Assembly: GCA_964512225.1 (NCBI GenBank)
Contig: CAZEKB010000019.1
Location: 13,477 to 77,476, forward strand
Length of the DNA stretch: 64,000 bases
Direction of reading: 5' to 3'
Origin: CAZEKB01 sp964512225
Lineage (GTDB): Bacteria > Myxococcota_A > UBA796 > UBA9615
Positions within the stretch are counted from its first letter, which is position 1, and the number at the start of each line of letters is the position of its first letter. Under the pieces are notes generated by a model that saw nothing but the letters and a program-made list of their open reading frames with translations, searched no databases and was not told where the DNA came from. Of this stretch, positions 1 to 11,400 are shown in pieces. Position numbers and translations under genes: made by a program.

Positions 1-1
1 C

Positions 2-229
2 CACTACGCCGGGCTGGCGGTCGTCACCTGCCCCCCCGACGTCCAGCTCGCGCGGCTGCGGGCCCGCGACGGCTCCAGCGAGGGCGACGCCCGGGCACGA
101 ATCGAGTCCCAACTGCCCCAATCGGAGAAGGCGTCCAAGGCCTCCGTGGTGTTGGACAACTCGGGCGACCTCACCGAGTTGCGTCACCAGGTCGACGCGT
201 GGATCGACGCGGATCTGCTAGCGTCCTGA
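2..229 (+). CDS. coaE: dephospho-CoA kinase, C-terminal fragment
   Basis: The window opens inside a gene, and 75 codons plus a stop are visible. The residues VVVTCPPDVQLARLRARDG and the following ARIESQLPQSEK resemble the C-terminal part of dephospho-CoA kinase, the last step of coenzyme A synthesis, in which the conserved helix reads R(I/M)xxQ and is followed by K. A late hydrophobic strand (ASVVLDNSGDL) matches the 'vIdNsGsl' element of the family. The N-terminal P-loop lies outside the window. The next gene starts 4 bp after the stop, so the two are probably co-transcribed. The identification rests on the C-terminal motifs only. Confidence 0.75.
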   Translation, partial: HYAGLAVVTCPPDVQLARLRARDGSSEGDARARIESQLPQSEKASKASVVLDNSGDLTELRHQVDAWIDADLLAS

Positions 230-233
230 AGGC

Positions 234-1808
234 ATGATGGCGGCCGATCTAGATGGCCTGAGACCCGAGGATCTCGTGGAAGAAACAGGCAGCACCGGCG
301 ACCCGCTGGTGGGCCGGGTACTCCAGGGCCGATACGAGGTCCGCGCGCTGGTTGCGCGCGGCGGCATGGGGAAGATCTACCGTGCCGAGCAGGTCCCCCT
401 GGGCCGCCCCGTGGCCCTCAAGGTGCTGGACCTGGGCTACTCCCAGGACCACGACCCGGAGTTCCGCAAACGGTTCTTCCTCGAGGCCGCCACGTCCGCT
501 CGCCTCGCGCACCCGAACACGATCCGCATCTTCGACTACGGCCACGAGGGCGACATCTTCTTCATCGCGATGGAGTTCATCGAGGGCCGCACGCTGCTGC
601 GCATCATCAAGGACGAAGCGCCCCTGCCCCCGCTGCGCGTGGTCCACATCGCCCGCCAGATGTGTTGGTCGCTGCACGAAGCCCACGGGCTCGACGTCAT
701 CCACCGCGATCTCAAGCCGAGCAATGTCCTGATCACGCAGCACGGCGACCTCACGGACTACGTCAAGGTCCTCGACTTCGGGCTGGTGAAGCTGCTCAAG
801 GACGACGAGGAGATGACCAAGTCGGGCCTGTTCCTCGGATCGCCCAACTACATGTCTCCCGAGCAGATCCGGGCCAAGGGAGTGGACCAACGCAGCGACA
901 TCTACTCGCTGGGCGTGATCCTCTACCGCGCGCTGACGGCCACGATCCCGTTCCGGCGCGACAGCTCCATGAGCACGCTCATCGCCCAGCTCGAAGACGA
1001 CCCGCCCTCCTTCGCCCACGCGGCCCCGGGGATCGCGATCCCGGAGGTGATGGAGGCGATCGTCATGCGGTGCCTCGACAAGGAGCCCGCGCGTCGCTTC
1101 GCGAGCGTCCAGGAGCTCGACCGGGCCCTCGCCGCGGCGGCCGACGTGCTGAGGGACGGCCCGCCCGCGCCCGAGCCCTCCCTCGTCCCCGGGCGCACGC
1201 GCCCGCCCGTGGACCCGTCCACCGCCGACACCGCCGAGATGCCGCAGACCGCGGAGCCCACCCCGGCGCCGCCGCGGAAGAGGCGGCGACGCCCGAAGCC
1301 CGAACCGACGGGCCCGATCGACGCCGCCCTGTCGTCCCCCCGGCTGCCCCTCGTGGCGGGCGCCGCCATCTTCGCCCTCGCCGCGGTGCTCGTCCTCCTG
1401 CTCGTCGTCCGCGCCCAACAGCAGCGCCCGCCCCCGCCCGCGCCCGTGCAGGCCCACGTCGTCGCCCCGGCCCGGCTCGCGAGCGCCCCGCCCGGAGCCG
1501 TCGTCCTGCGCGGCGAGGAGTACCTCGGCACCACCCCGACGACCGTCGAGGTGCCCGCGGACGAGCGGTGGGAGGTGACGCTGCAGAAGCTCGGGCATGT
1601 GCCCGAGACGATCCTGCTCGGCGCGGGGGAGAATCGAGCCGTGATGCTCGTCCCCATCGCCGAGGCCGCCCCGGAGCCCGCCGCGACGCCCGCCCCCACG
1701 CGCACCACGCGTCCGCGGCGGGACCCTGCTCCGCGGGCGGAGGCGACCCCCGAGCCGACGCCCGAGCGGCGGCGCTCCTCCGACCTGCGGGATCCATGGA
1801 GCGACTGA
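234..1808 (+). CDS. membrane-anchored Ser/Thr protein kinase with PEGA-like tail
   Basis: This is a Hanks-type serine/threonine kinase of 524 aa. The kinase domain spans about residues 32-300. It has the glycine loop (ARGGMGKIY), the ATP-binding lysine in VALK (K63), the HRDLKPSN catalytic loop (D159), DFG (D181) and the SPEQ activation-segment end. A Pro-rich, basic linker follows, then one membrane span (about residues 370-395, LPLVAGAAIF onward) and an external PEGA-like domain with PPGAVVLRGEEYLGTTP. The tail is again Pro/Arg-rich. The product is expected in the inner membrane with the kinase in the cytoplasm. An ATG three bases later (237) is better spaced from the AAGG at 229-232 and may be the true start. 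It starts 4 bp after coaE, and its stop overlaps the next gene by one base. The substrate is unknown. Confidence 0.93.
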   Translation: MMAADLDGLRPEDLVEETGSTGDPLVGRVLQGRYEVRALVARGGMGKIYRAEQVPLGRPVALKVLDLGYSQDHDPEFRKRFFLEAATSARLAHPNTIRIFDYGHEGDIFFIAMEFIEGRTLLRIIKDEAPLPPLRVVHIARQMCWSLHEAHGLDVIHRDLKPSNVLITQHGDLTDYVKVLDFGLVKLLKDDEEMTKSGLFLGSPNYMSPEQIRAKGVDQRSDIYSLGVILYRALTATIPFRRDSSMSTLIAQLEDDPPSFAHAAPGIAIPEVMEAIVMRCLDKEPARRFASVQELDRALAAAADVLRDGPPAPEPSLVPGRTRPPVDPSTADTAEMPQTAEPTPAPPRKRRRRPKPEPTGPIDAALSSPRLPLVAGAAIFALAAVLVLLLVVRAQQQRPPPPAPVQAHVVAPARLASAPPGAVVLRGEEYLGTTPTTVEVPADERWEVTLQKLGHVPETILLGAGENRAVMLVPIAEAAPEPAATPAPTRTTRPRRDPAPRAEATPEPTPERRRSSDLRDPWSD

Positions 1809-2665
1809 TGCGACTCGGGCTCCTGCTGGTGACGCTGAGCCTGCTCGCCCCCGCGGTCGCTTCGGCCCAGGGCGGAGCCCCACGGAACGCGGACGACGAG
1901 CGCGCCCGAGTGCTCTACGAGAACGGGGCGATCCTGTACGAAGAGGGGCGCTACGAGGACGCGATCGAGGCCTGGAAGGAGGCCTACTCGCTGAGCGACC
2001 GGCCCCTGTTCCTGTTCAACATCGCCAACGCCCTCGAGCGCATCGGGCGGTGGGACGAGGCCCTCGTCTACCTCAACAAGTACCGCGCCTTCGCGCCCGC
2101 CGACGAGCGGACCGTCCTGGAGCGGAGGATGCGCAACATCGAGCGTCGCCTGGAGGCGGCGGGCGACCGGGAGCGCGAGTCCGAAGAGGAGAAGGCCCGG
2201 CAAGAGGAGGCCGCGAAGGCGCGCGCCGAAGAGGAGCGTCGCGCCGAGGAGGCCGCGGCGGCGGCGAAGGCGGCCGAAGAAGAGAGCGCGGCGAGCGGCC
2301 CCCCCGAGGGCCCCCTGCTGCCGGGCATCGTGCTGATGGGCGCGGGGGTGGGGCTCATCGCCGCGGGCGGCGGGCTCGCGGGCTCGGCCGTATCGGCGCG
2401 GGAGGCCGCGGCGGGCCTGTGCAAGGAGGCCGGAGACCTGCTCCTGTGCCCCCGCGCGGCCGCCGAAGCCCTCGACCGCGACGCCGAGCTCAGCCTCGCC
2501 TCGGACGTCGTCATCGCGGTGGGCGCCGCCACCGCGGCGACGGGGCTCGTGCTCGTGATCGTCCACCTCACCGGAGGCCCCGAGGCGACCGCCGGGGGCC
2601 TTCGACTCACGCCGACCGCGGGGCCCACCGGGCTCGGCTTCGGCCTCCACGGGAGCTTCCGGTGA
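1808..2665 (+). CDS. secreted or periplasmic TPR protein with coiled coil and membrane spans
   Basis: The protein has 285 aa. A signal peptide (MRLGLLLVTLSLLAP, cut near VASAQ) is followed by a TPR-like segment (residues about 30-105: ARVLYENGAILYEEGRYEDAI, then FNIANALERIGRWDEAL). After that come an Ala/Glu/Arg-rich coiled coil (about 115-155) and two hydrophobic glycine-rich segments near residues 165-190 and 225-250. The start at 1808 is chosen because it begins the signal peptide directly, has GGAG at 1798-1801, and forms TGATG with the stop of the kinase gene. An ATG at 1796 is in frame but adds only four residues. TPR proteins like this often sit beside membrane kinases in myxobacteria, so a shared signalling or envelope role is an inference. 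Confidence 0.85.
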   Translation: MRLGLLLVTLSLLAPAVASAQGGAPRNADDERARVLYENGAILYEEGRYEDAIEAWKEAYSLSDRPLFLFNIANALERIGRWDEALVYLNKYRAFAPADERTVLERRMRNIERRLEAAGDRERESEEEKARQEEAAKARAEEERRAEEAAAAAKAAEEESAASGPPEGPLLPGIVLMGAGVGLIAAGGGLAGSAVSAREAAAGLCKEAGDLLLCPRAAAEALDRDAELSLASDVVIAVGAATAATGLVLVIVHLTGGPEATAGGLRLTPTAGPTGLGFGLHGSFR

Positions 2666-4176
2666 AGGGTTGGATCGCCATCCTCGCGGCGGGTCTGACG
2701 GGCTGCACCGCCAACGTGCTCCAGCCGGACACCTGCACCGACAACTCCGCCTGTCGCGCGGCCTTCGGGAGGGGGTGGACCTGCGGGGCCGACGGTCTGT
2801 GCGCCGACCCGGTGGCCGAGCCCCGGTGCACGTCCGTCCCCGAGGGCATCGTCGAGGACCCGGCCGCCTTCGAGGACCGCTTCCTGCTCGGCTCGATCTT
2901 CGTCCCCGGGGGCGTGTTCCAGCCCATGGTCCAGTCGGCGCGGCTGGCGGTCCTGAACGTCAACGACCACGGCCTCGACGGGCAGCTGTTCGGCATCATC
3001 GAGTGCAGCAACGACGCGAACGTCGGCGACGACGGGCTCGACGAGAACGCCGCGACCGCCCACGTGGCCACCTACCTGGCGGACGTGCTCGGGCTCCCGG
3101 CGGTCGTCGGACCCGCGACGTCGACCCGCACCGAGATCGCCTTCGACACGATGTCGCCCTTCGGCACCGTGCTGGCGTCGCCGTCCGCCACGTCCCCCGG
3201 CCTGACCCCCCTGGACGGCACCTCCCCGTCGGACGCGAACCCGGGCCTGCTCTGGCGCACGGCGCCCCCGGACGATCTGCAGGGTCGGGCGATCGCGGCG
3301 GAGATGGTCCAGAACCTGGGCGCCTCGTCGGCGGCCGTCGTGCACCAGACGGGGGCGTACGGCGCGGGGCTGGCGGCGGTCTTCGTCGAGGAGTTCACGG
3401 CCGGGGGCGGGCGCACGGCGTCGCAGCACCCCTTCAGCTCGCTCGCGGACCTCGCCACGGCGCTCACGGAGGTGTCGGCGGAGGCGACCGCAGGCCTGGA
3501 CCAGGTGCTGGTCATCTCGTCCGACCCCAACGACGTGATCTCCTTCCTGGACGTCGCCGCAGGCGACTCGAACTACGACGACGTCGGCATCTTCCTGCCG
3601 GACGGCGGCCGCACGGCCGAGCTGTTCCGGGGCGACGTCTCGGCCCGCCGGGTGTTCTTCGACAACGACCGGATCCGCGGCACCGTCCCCAAGACGCCCG
3701 TCGGTCGACAGGTCTACGACACGTTCGCCGCCAACTACGACCTCGTCTTCCCGGACGACCCCGACGACTTCGGGTTCACGGCCCACGCCTACGACGCCGC
3801 CTGGATCCTCCTCTACGGCACGGCCTGGGCCCACTACCAGGAGGACGCGGTGACGGGCATCGGGATCGCGCGCGGGCTGCGGCGCCTCAGCGAAGGCTCG
3901 GAGGTCCGGGTGGGGCCGGCGGAGTGGAACCTCGCCAAGGGCCGCTTCGAGGCGGGCGACTCGGTCGACATCGACGGCGCGTCGGGCGCGCTGGACTTCG
4001 ACCCCGCGACCGAGGAGACCACGGCCCCCGTGGACGTGTGGCGCATCGTCCCCGCGGGCCCCGGGGGCGACGACCCCTGGGAGTTCGAGAACACCCACTG
4101 CTGGGACCTCTCGGACGACCCGGGCGACTGCGACGGCCGCCCGCCCGAGGGCGACGACGACGACTCGGCGGACTAG
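2662..4176 (+). CDS. periplasmic-binding-protein-like lipoprotein
   Basis: The protein has 504 aa with a short signal ending in the lipobox LTGC (Cys15). A Cys-rich stretch follows (CTDNSACRAAFGRGWTCG), a small domain common in myxobacterial lipoproteins. From about residue 60 the fold resembles type I periplasmic binding proteins of the branched-chain amino acid (LivJ/Peripla_BP_6) type. Segments fitting this are VNDHGLDGQLFGIIECSND, the GPATSTRT region, AVVHQTGAYGAGLA, VLVISSDPNDV and FTAHAYDAAWILLYG. No transporter permease or ATPase is nearby, so it may sense or sequester a ligand rather than feed a transporter. The GTG start overlaps the preceding stop as GTGA. The C-terminus is acidic (DDDDSAD), like linkers in other lipoproteins of the window. 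The fold call is made from motifs only. Confidence 0.8.
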   Translation: MKGWIAILAAGLTGCTANVLQPDTCTDNSACRAAFGRGWTCGADGLCADPVAEPRCTSVPEGIVEDPAAFEDRFLLGSIFVPGGVFQPMVQSARLAVLNVNDHGLDGQLFGIIECSNDANVGDDGLDENAATAHVATYLADVLGLPAVVGPATSTRTEIAFDTMSPFGTVLASPSATSPGLTPLDGTSPSDANPGLLWRTAPPDDLQGRAIAAEMVQNLGASSAAVVHQTGAYGAGLAAVFVEEFTAGGGRTASQHPFSSLADLATALTEVSAEATAGLDQVLVISSDPNDVISFLDVAAGDSNYDDVGIFLPDGGRTAELFRGDVSARRVFFDNDRIRGTVPKTPVGRQVYDTFAANYDLVFPDDPDDFGFTAHAYDAAWILLYGTAWAHYQEDAVTGIGIARGLRRLSEGSEVRVGPAEWNLAKGRFEAGDSVDIDGASGALDFDPATEETTAPVDVWRIVPAGPGGDDPWEFENTHCWDLSDDPGDCDGRPPEGDDDDSAD

Positions 4177-4859
4177 CCGAAGGCCCGGCGGAGGATGGCG
4201 CCCGTGAAGGATCGCCGCAGGTAGAAGCCCCGAGGGTTCACCTCGATCCACTCCCCGTCCTCGTTCAGGGCGGGCGTCAGGTCCCGGCTGGAGGCCGCCT
4301 TCGGGCGCAGGTGCAGGGCGACGCCGAGCTTGCCGCTGATGAGGTCCCACCGGCCGGTCGCGATGAGCTCGGCGAGCTCTTCGTAGTCGGCCCGGAGCAC
4401 CGCCTCCTCCTCCGGCGACGGGCTCCACAGCACGGGGCTGCCCACCACCTTGTCGTCGGCCTTCGCGCCCCGGGGGCCCACGATCGGGACCCACAGCACG
4501 CGGCGCAGCTTCCGCCGCGCCCAGGAGCGCTCCCAGCTCGTCTCGAGGCTGCCGTCCACCGGCGCGACGCAGACCCACGTGGTCTGGAGCGGCTTCGCGG
4601 TCGCGTCCACGGGGATGGTCTTGAGCTCGACTCCGATCCCCGAGAAGTCGGGCTCGGCCGTGGACGACGCGTCGGCGCCCAGCGCGGCCTCGAGGAGGGC
4701 CCCGGTGCGCCCCTTGCGCCCGGCCCGCTCGAGGGCGAGGTGCTCGTCGTCGAAGGTCTGCGCGACCCACGCCACGGTCCGCCCCGCGAGGGTGCGGGCC
4801 CGGTACAGGAGCTCCGCCTCGTCGTCCGGCGGGGGCTCCGGCGGCCGCCGTCGCGCCAC
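4173..4859 (-). CDS. mutH: DNA mismatch repair endonuclease MutH
   Basis: The protein has 228 aa, the usual MutH size. MutH nicks the unmethylated strand at hemimethylated GATC sites after activation by MutS and MutL. The catalytic DX6EXK signature is intact as D71, E78 and K80 (DFSGIGVELKTIPVD), and E57 sits at the spacing seen in E. coli MutH (E56, D70, E77, K79). Other family blocks are present: LETSWERSWARRKLRRVLWVP, VGSPVLWSP, RPKAASS and RGFYLRRSFTGAIL. It starts 3 bp after the fumarase stop on the same strand, so it should be co-expressed. Its stop overlaps the end of the convergent lipoprotein gene by 4 bp. No Dam methylase, MutS or MutL lies in the window. The alternative, a Sau3AI-type restriction enzyme, is less likely given the length and the absence of a partner methylase. 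Confidence 0.92.
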   Translation of the reverse strand: MARRRPPEPPPDDEAELLYRARTLAGRTVAWVAQTFDDEHLALERAGRKGRTGALLEAALGADASSTAEPDFSGIGVELKTIPVDATAKPLQTTWVCVAPVDGSLETSWERSWARRKLRRVLWVPIVGPRGAKADDKVVGSPVLWSPSPEEEAVLRADYEELAELIATGRWDLISGKLGVALHLRPKAASSRDLTPALNEDGEWIEVNPRGFYLRRSFTGAILRRAFG

Positions 4860-4862
4860 GGC

Positions 4863-6500
<1,638 letters not shown>

Positions 6501-6525
6501 GTCGCCTCGGGGGCCGGGGAGCGGG

Positions 6526-8433
6526 TCACCGGTAGATGCGGACGCCGCTGTCGTTGAAGCCCTGGTCCTGCAGATCGATCCAGAAGACCATGTCGTTCCC
6601 GCTGTTGGGGACGGCGGCGATCTCCCGCTGCCGCAGGGCCCACCACCGGCCGCTGCGATCGTCGTACAGCTCGGTGTAGACGACGGGATCGCCGGGCAGC
6701 TCGCCCAGCCGCACGGGGGTCACGCCGTCGTTCACGGGGAAGCGCCAGAAGTCGCCCTGGGTCGTGGGCAGCGTCCCGGGCTGGATGAGGAAGGAGAGCT
6801 CGCCTCCGTCGCTGACGTACCGCTCGCCCTCGAAGGCGCGGTTCTGCTGGACGCCGGAGAAGGAGCCCTCCACCTCGTAGGACTGCAGCACCTCGTCGAA
6901 GCGCGCGATCCACGTCTCGGATCGGGTGACGCCGCCGCAGCGACTCGTGGCGACCCAGCCCGCGTCGAAGACGTTGATCTGCGCGCTGTTCGCGCCGTCC
7001 TGGTACGGGTCCGTGACCAGCTCGGGGTCGCTGGTGAAGCCGCCGTCGTTGAACAGGCTCCGGGGATCGGTGAAGCCGGAGTCGAGGTACGCGCCCACCC
7101 AGTTGGCGAACACCTGGCAGCCGGTCGCCGCGTCGATCCAGTACAGCTCGCCCGCGAAGGTGGAGACGAAGACGCCGTACACGGGGATGCGGATGTCCGC
7201 GTCGGACAGGTCCCACGTCTCGATCGAGCGGGCGCTCGAGGCGATGCCCGAGATGAGGCTCGTGACGTACATCGGGTCCACCGCCGGCGTGACGGGGTTG
7301 ACGTCGATGGGCTCGTACGTGGTCCCGTCGAGCATCCACAGGGCGTCCGAGAAGGCGGCGGCGACGAAGAGGCGGTCGGCGTCCGGGTCGCGGCCCGGAT
7401 CGACGTCGATCGCGGGCTCGGGCACGGGCACCTCGGTGACGGCGAGGGTGTCGAGGTCGCCGGGGACCCAGTCGAGCCGCAGCACCCGACCCCCCGCGCC
7501 CACGGCCGCGCTGTCGGCGATCCAGGCGCGTCCGTCGAAGCGACCGGCGGTCATGCGCTCGGGCGCGCTCGAGGGCGGCAGCTCCAGCCGATCGAGCTCG
7601 GTGAACGCGAGGGCGTCCCACACCGCGAGGAAGGCGGGCGCGTCCACGGGCAGCACGACCGCGAAGATCCACGCCCCGTCGTCGGAGACCAGCAGGTCCT
7701 GAACGAGGCCGCCCGCGTCCGCCGACTCGACGCCGAAGAGGACCGGCACCTGGATCGTCGTGCCCGGGTCGGGGTCCTGCCCCAGCAGCGCGGGCGTGAA
7801 CGAGAGCTCGCCCTGGTCCGTCGTATAGGGAGCGCCGGGCAGCGCGTCCCTCGCCTGCGGCCCGGCGATCGAGCCGGAGACGGCGAACGCCTCGCCCTTC
7901 CAGACCAGCGACCACACCTCGGAGGTCGCCCGGGTGGGGTGGAGGCGCAGACCGCGCAGCGTGGGCAACCGATCCCCGCCGAGCTGCGCCCCTTCGGCGT
8001 CCGTGATGGTCAGCTCGCCGAGGCTCGGCCGCACCCACCGCGGGGTCCCGTCGTCGTTGAAGCCGGCCACGTGGGGCGCGCGCAGCAGCTCGTCCGTGGC
8101 GTCGTCCGAGACCCACACGTCGACCGTGTCGGGGCCCACGGCGAGGGCGATCTCGGACAGCGCGCGGCCCGAGCCGAACGCGATCTCGGGGCCGGGCATC
8201 CAGGGCGCGGGGCCGTCCTCGACCAGGTGCCCGCCCCGCTTCATGTCCAGCTTGCTGACGCGGCCCGAGCGCAGGTTCGTCGTGAACCCGACCGGGACCT
8301 CGTAGAAGCCGGCGTCCGGGGACAGCACCGCGAGGTCCCAGGGGCCGTCCAGGCGAGGCACGGAGATGGTCGTCTCTTCGCACCCCGCGAACAGCACGGC
8401 CGCGGCGAGCGGCGCGAGGAGGACGCGCTTCAC
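6526..8433 (-). CDS. beta-propeller-like lipoprotein
   Basis: The protein has 635 aa. The signal peptide ends in the lipobox LFAGC (Cys18), so it should be a lipoprotein. The rest lacks a named catalytic motif but contains repeating beta-strand blocks of the YVTN/SMP-30-like kind, such as DLAVLSPDAGFYEVPVG, DLLVSDDGAWIFAVVLP, RIPVYGVFVSTFAGELYW and RYVSDGGELSFLIQP. The start is GTG, overlapping the upstream stop as GTGA, which suggests translational coupling with the large lipoprotein before it. The two probably act together at the cell surface or in the periplasm. I do not recognise a specific function. Confidence 0.8.
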   Translation of the reverse strand: MKRVLLAPLAAAVLFAGCEETTISVPRLDGPWDLAVLSPDAGFYEVPVGFTTNLRSGRVSKLDMKRGGHLVEDGPAPWMPGPEIAFGSGRALSEIALAVGPDTVDVWVSDDATDELLRAPHVAGFNDDGTPRWVRPSLGELTITDAEGAQLGGDRLPTLRGLRLHPTRATSEVWSLVWKGEAFAVSGSIAGPQARDALPGAPYTTDQGELSFTPALLGQDPDPGTTIQVPVLFGVESADAGGLVQDLLVSDDGAWIFAVVLPVDAPAFLAVWDALAFTELDRLELPPSSAPERMTAGRFDGRAWIADSAAVGAGGRVLRLDWVPGDLDTLAVTEVPVPEPAIDVDPGRDPDADRLFVAAAFSDALWMLDGTTYEPIDVNPVTPAVDPMYVTSLISGIASSARSIETWDLSDADIRIPVYGVFVSTFAGELYWIDAATGCQVFANWVGAYLDSGFTDPRSLFNDGGFTSDPELVTDPYQDGANSAQINVFDAGWVATSRCGGVTRSETWIARFDEVLQSYEVEGSFSGVQQNRAFEGERYVSDGGELSFLIQPGTLPTTQGDFWRFPVNDGVTPVRLGELPGDPVVYTELYDDRSGRWWALRQREIAAVPNSGNDMVFWIDLQDQGFNDSGVRIYR

Positions 8434-11400
8434 GGGATCACCGACCCGGTGCACCCGGCTTCGGCCCGGGACGATACGTTGGTGAGGGTGGTGAGGACGG
8501 TCCCGAACGTGGGGCTGTCCTCGTCGACGTCGATCACCTGCAGCGTCGTGCTCGCGGCTGCGCCGTGGAGGCGCCCGAACGAGTTCGAGACGTACGCCAG
8601 CGTGCCGTCCGGCGACAACGCCACCTCGGAGGGGCGCTCGTCCAGCCCGTCCACGACCGCGCGGACGGCCCCCCGAGCGCCCGCCTCGAGATCGAGGATC
8701 CAGAAGCTGTTGTCGTTGAAGTTCGCGAAGTACGCCCGCGAGCCGTCCTCCGACAGGGTGAGGCCGATCGGACCGACGCTGACGTCGTCGGCGTAGCCCT
8801 CGGGCTCCTCGGCGCCGCGCGCGGCGGGCATGTACCCCGTGATCATGTCCTCGCGCACGGCCCGGGCCCGGGGCTCGTCCGCGAACTGCGTCCAGTCGAA
8901 GCGCAGCAGGCCCTCCGGCCCCCGACGCGAGGACTCGTCCGACGAGCCCGGGTTCACCAGCGGCCCGAGCAGGGCGTAGAGCTCCGTGCCGTCGGGCCCG
9001 AAGGCGAGCTCGCGGACACCGATCATCCGGTTGGAGATCTGCGGGACGACGAGGATCGCCTCGATGTCGTGCACGTTCGCGTCGACGTAGTCGTCCGTGC
9101 TGTCGTCGTGCAGGTCCACGACGATCACGTACGGAGCGCGCTTGTTCGCCACGAGGCCGAACCGGCCGTCGGGGGACAGGATCAGGTCCGCCGCGCCCGC
9201 CCCGTGCACGAGGATCCCGTCCACGAAGGACGACGCGTCGAGGCTGCTGTCGCCCAGGTAGATGCCCGAGCTCGCCGACGTGTCCCCCGCCCGCGTATCG
9301 ATCTCGAACCGGTCGCCCGCGGTCGTGGGGTTGGTGATCTCGATGAAGTCGACGCCGTCCGGGGAGCGGGCCCGCCCGATGCGTCGCACGCCCCCCTGCT
9401 CGCCCTCGAACCACAGGACGAAGCCGGTGGGCACGACCTCCGCCGCGAGGCGCGTGACCCCGTCGCCCGCGAACGCGAGCGTGGTCGGGTCGTACACGGG
9501 CGCGGGGCCCCCGGCCGAGCCGCGCCGGCGCTCCCAGGACACGCCGTCGGCGCTCGTCGCGTGGCCCACGAGCGGGGTCTCGCCGTCGCTGCCCACGTAC
9601 CAGAGGTGCCAGGTCCCGGCGTCGTCCACGACCGCCGTGGGCGACCGCAGCGAGGCGTCGTCCCAGGTGCCCGCCGCGCCGCGGTCGAGGGCGAGGACGT
9701 GGGGCGCCGCGGCCAGCGCGTCGCAGGTGGGCGCCTCGACGCTGCCGATGCGCTGGTTCGTGCCGTCGTCGGCTTCGTAGAAGAGGCGACAGGTCGCGTC
9801 CGTGACCACCAGCCCCGGGACCGAGACCCCGCCGTCGTCGAACTCGCCCGCCTCGAGCGGCTCCACGACCGGCGCGCCCCCGTTCTCCGCGGTGAGGGTG
9901 GACCCCGCCGAGAGGTCGCCCGAGGCGAGGTAGATGGCGCCCGAGACCTCGATCGCGGCCCACGTGACGCCCCCGTGAGTGCGCAGGTCCAGCGAGAGCG
10001 GGACCGCCCGGGGGTCGGCTCCGTTCAGGCTGGCAGCGGCGCCCGTGAACCCGTCGAAGTCGAGCGTCCCCGCGGGCACCAGCGAGGCCCCGCCGTCCAC
10101 GGCCAGGGCCGCCCGCCGACGGCCGCCGGAGTGCCCGAGGTAGGCCACGAGATCGCCGGTGCCCACCGACGAAGGCGAGCCCACGCCCGTCTCGTCGAAG
10201 GCGCCGGACTCGCCCTGCCCGAGGGCCTGGCCGCCGACGATGCGGAACTTCACCGGGCTGCTCGAACCCTCGAAGACCGGGCCCTCCTCGGCGAAGTCGC
10301 TGAGGACGCCGGAGACGTCGCCCTCGAGGAAGTAGTAGCCGCCGGTGGCGGCCGAGGACGCGAAGGCGCGGCGGGGGAGCCCGTCGGCGTCGACGACGCC
10401 GTCGTACACCGGGTTGCGGGGGTCCTTCGTCCAGGTCGTCCCGTCGATGGAGTGGGCGAGCCCCGTCGCCCACGTGGCGCCGTCGAAGCCCTGGTACCAG
10501 AGGTGATACCGGCCGTTGCGGAACAGGACGGAAGGCTGCGCGACGGCCACGTCGTCCCACGCGCCCTCGGCTCCGCGCGCGAGGACCACCGAGGTGCCCG
10601 CCACGCCGAAGGGGCTGCGCGTGAAGGCGTCCGGGGCGTCCGCGACGGCGAGGCCGATGGCGAGGCCGGGGGGCAGACCCTCGGGGGTGTCGGGGCCGTC
10701 GGCGTAGCCCGTGTAGTAGAGCAGCCACTCGCCCGTGGACCCGTTGCGGAGGACCGAGGGGCCGAACACGCCGCCCGCGTCCCACCCCGCGGAGTCGGCC
10801 GCGAGCACGACGCCGTCCTCCACCGCGCCGAGCGTCGCGTCGCCCGCCCGGGTCAGGGAGGAGAGGTCGCCGCCCGCCGCGTGGCCGATCGCCTCGCCGA
10901 GGCCCGCGCCGCCGCTCCAGAAGACGTCGAAGAGGTCGGTCTCCGCCCAGAATTCGGGGTCGAAGACGCCCGCCGCGTCCCAGCCCCCGTCCAGGGGGAG
11001 GACCTCGGGGCTCGCGAAGAGCGCCCAGTCCAAGGCGTTCCCGTCCGCCTGGAGGCGGCCGATGGTGCGAGTCCCGTCGGTGGCGGTGCCCGCGGCGAGG
11101 CCCTCGAGCCGCCCGGAGACGCGTCCGATGGAGACGGCCCCGAGACCGCCCGCGGCCCAGGTCGAGTCGCCGGGCGCTAGGTCGGCGCCCCCGGCGGCGG
11201 GCACGAAGGTCGCCCCCGCGTCGCCCGAGTCCGCGCGGAAGAGCGAGTCCACGCCGCCCGCGCCCGGGGCCGGGTGGTAGAGGCGGACGGTCCCGCCCGC
11301 CATCTCCACGGTGATCGTCTCGTTCTCGAGCAGGTCCGAGTCGACCGCGAGGAGCTCGAAGTCGGGGTCCGAGCCCGAGCCGTCCGCGTCGACGAACCGG

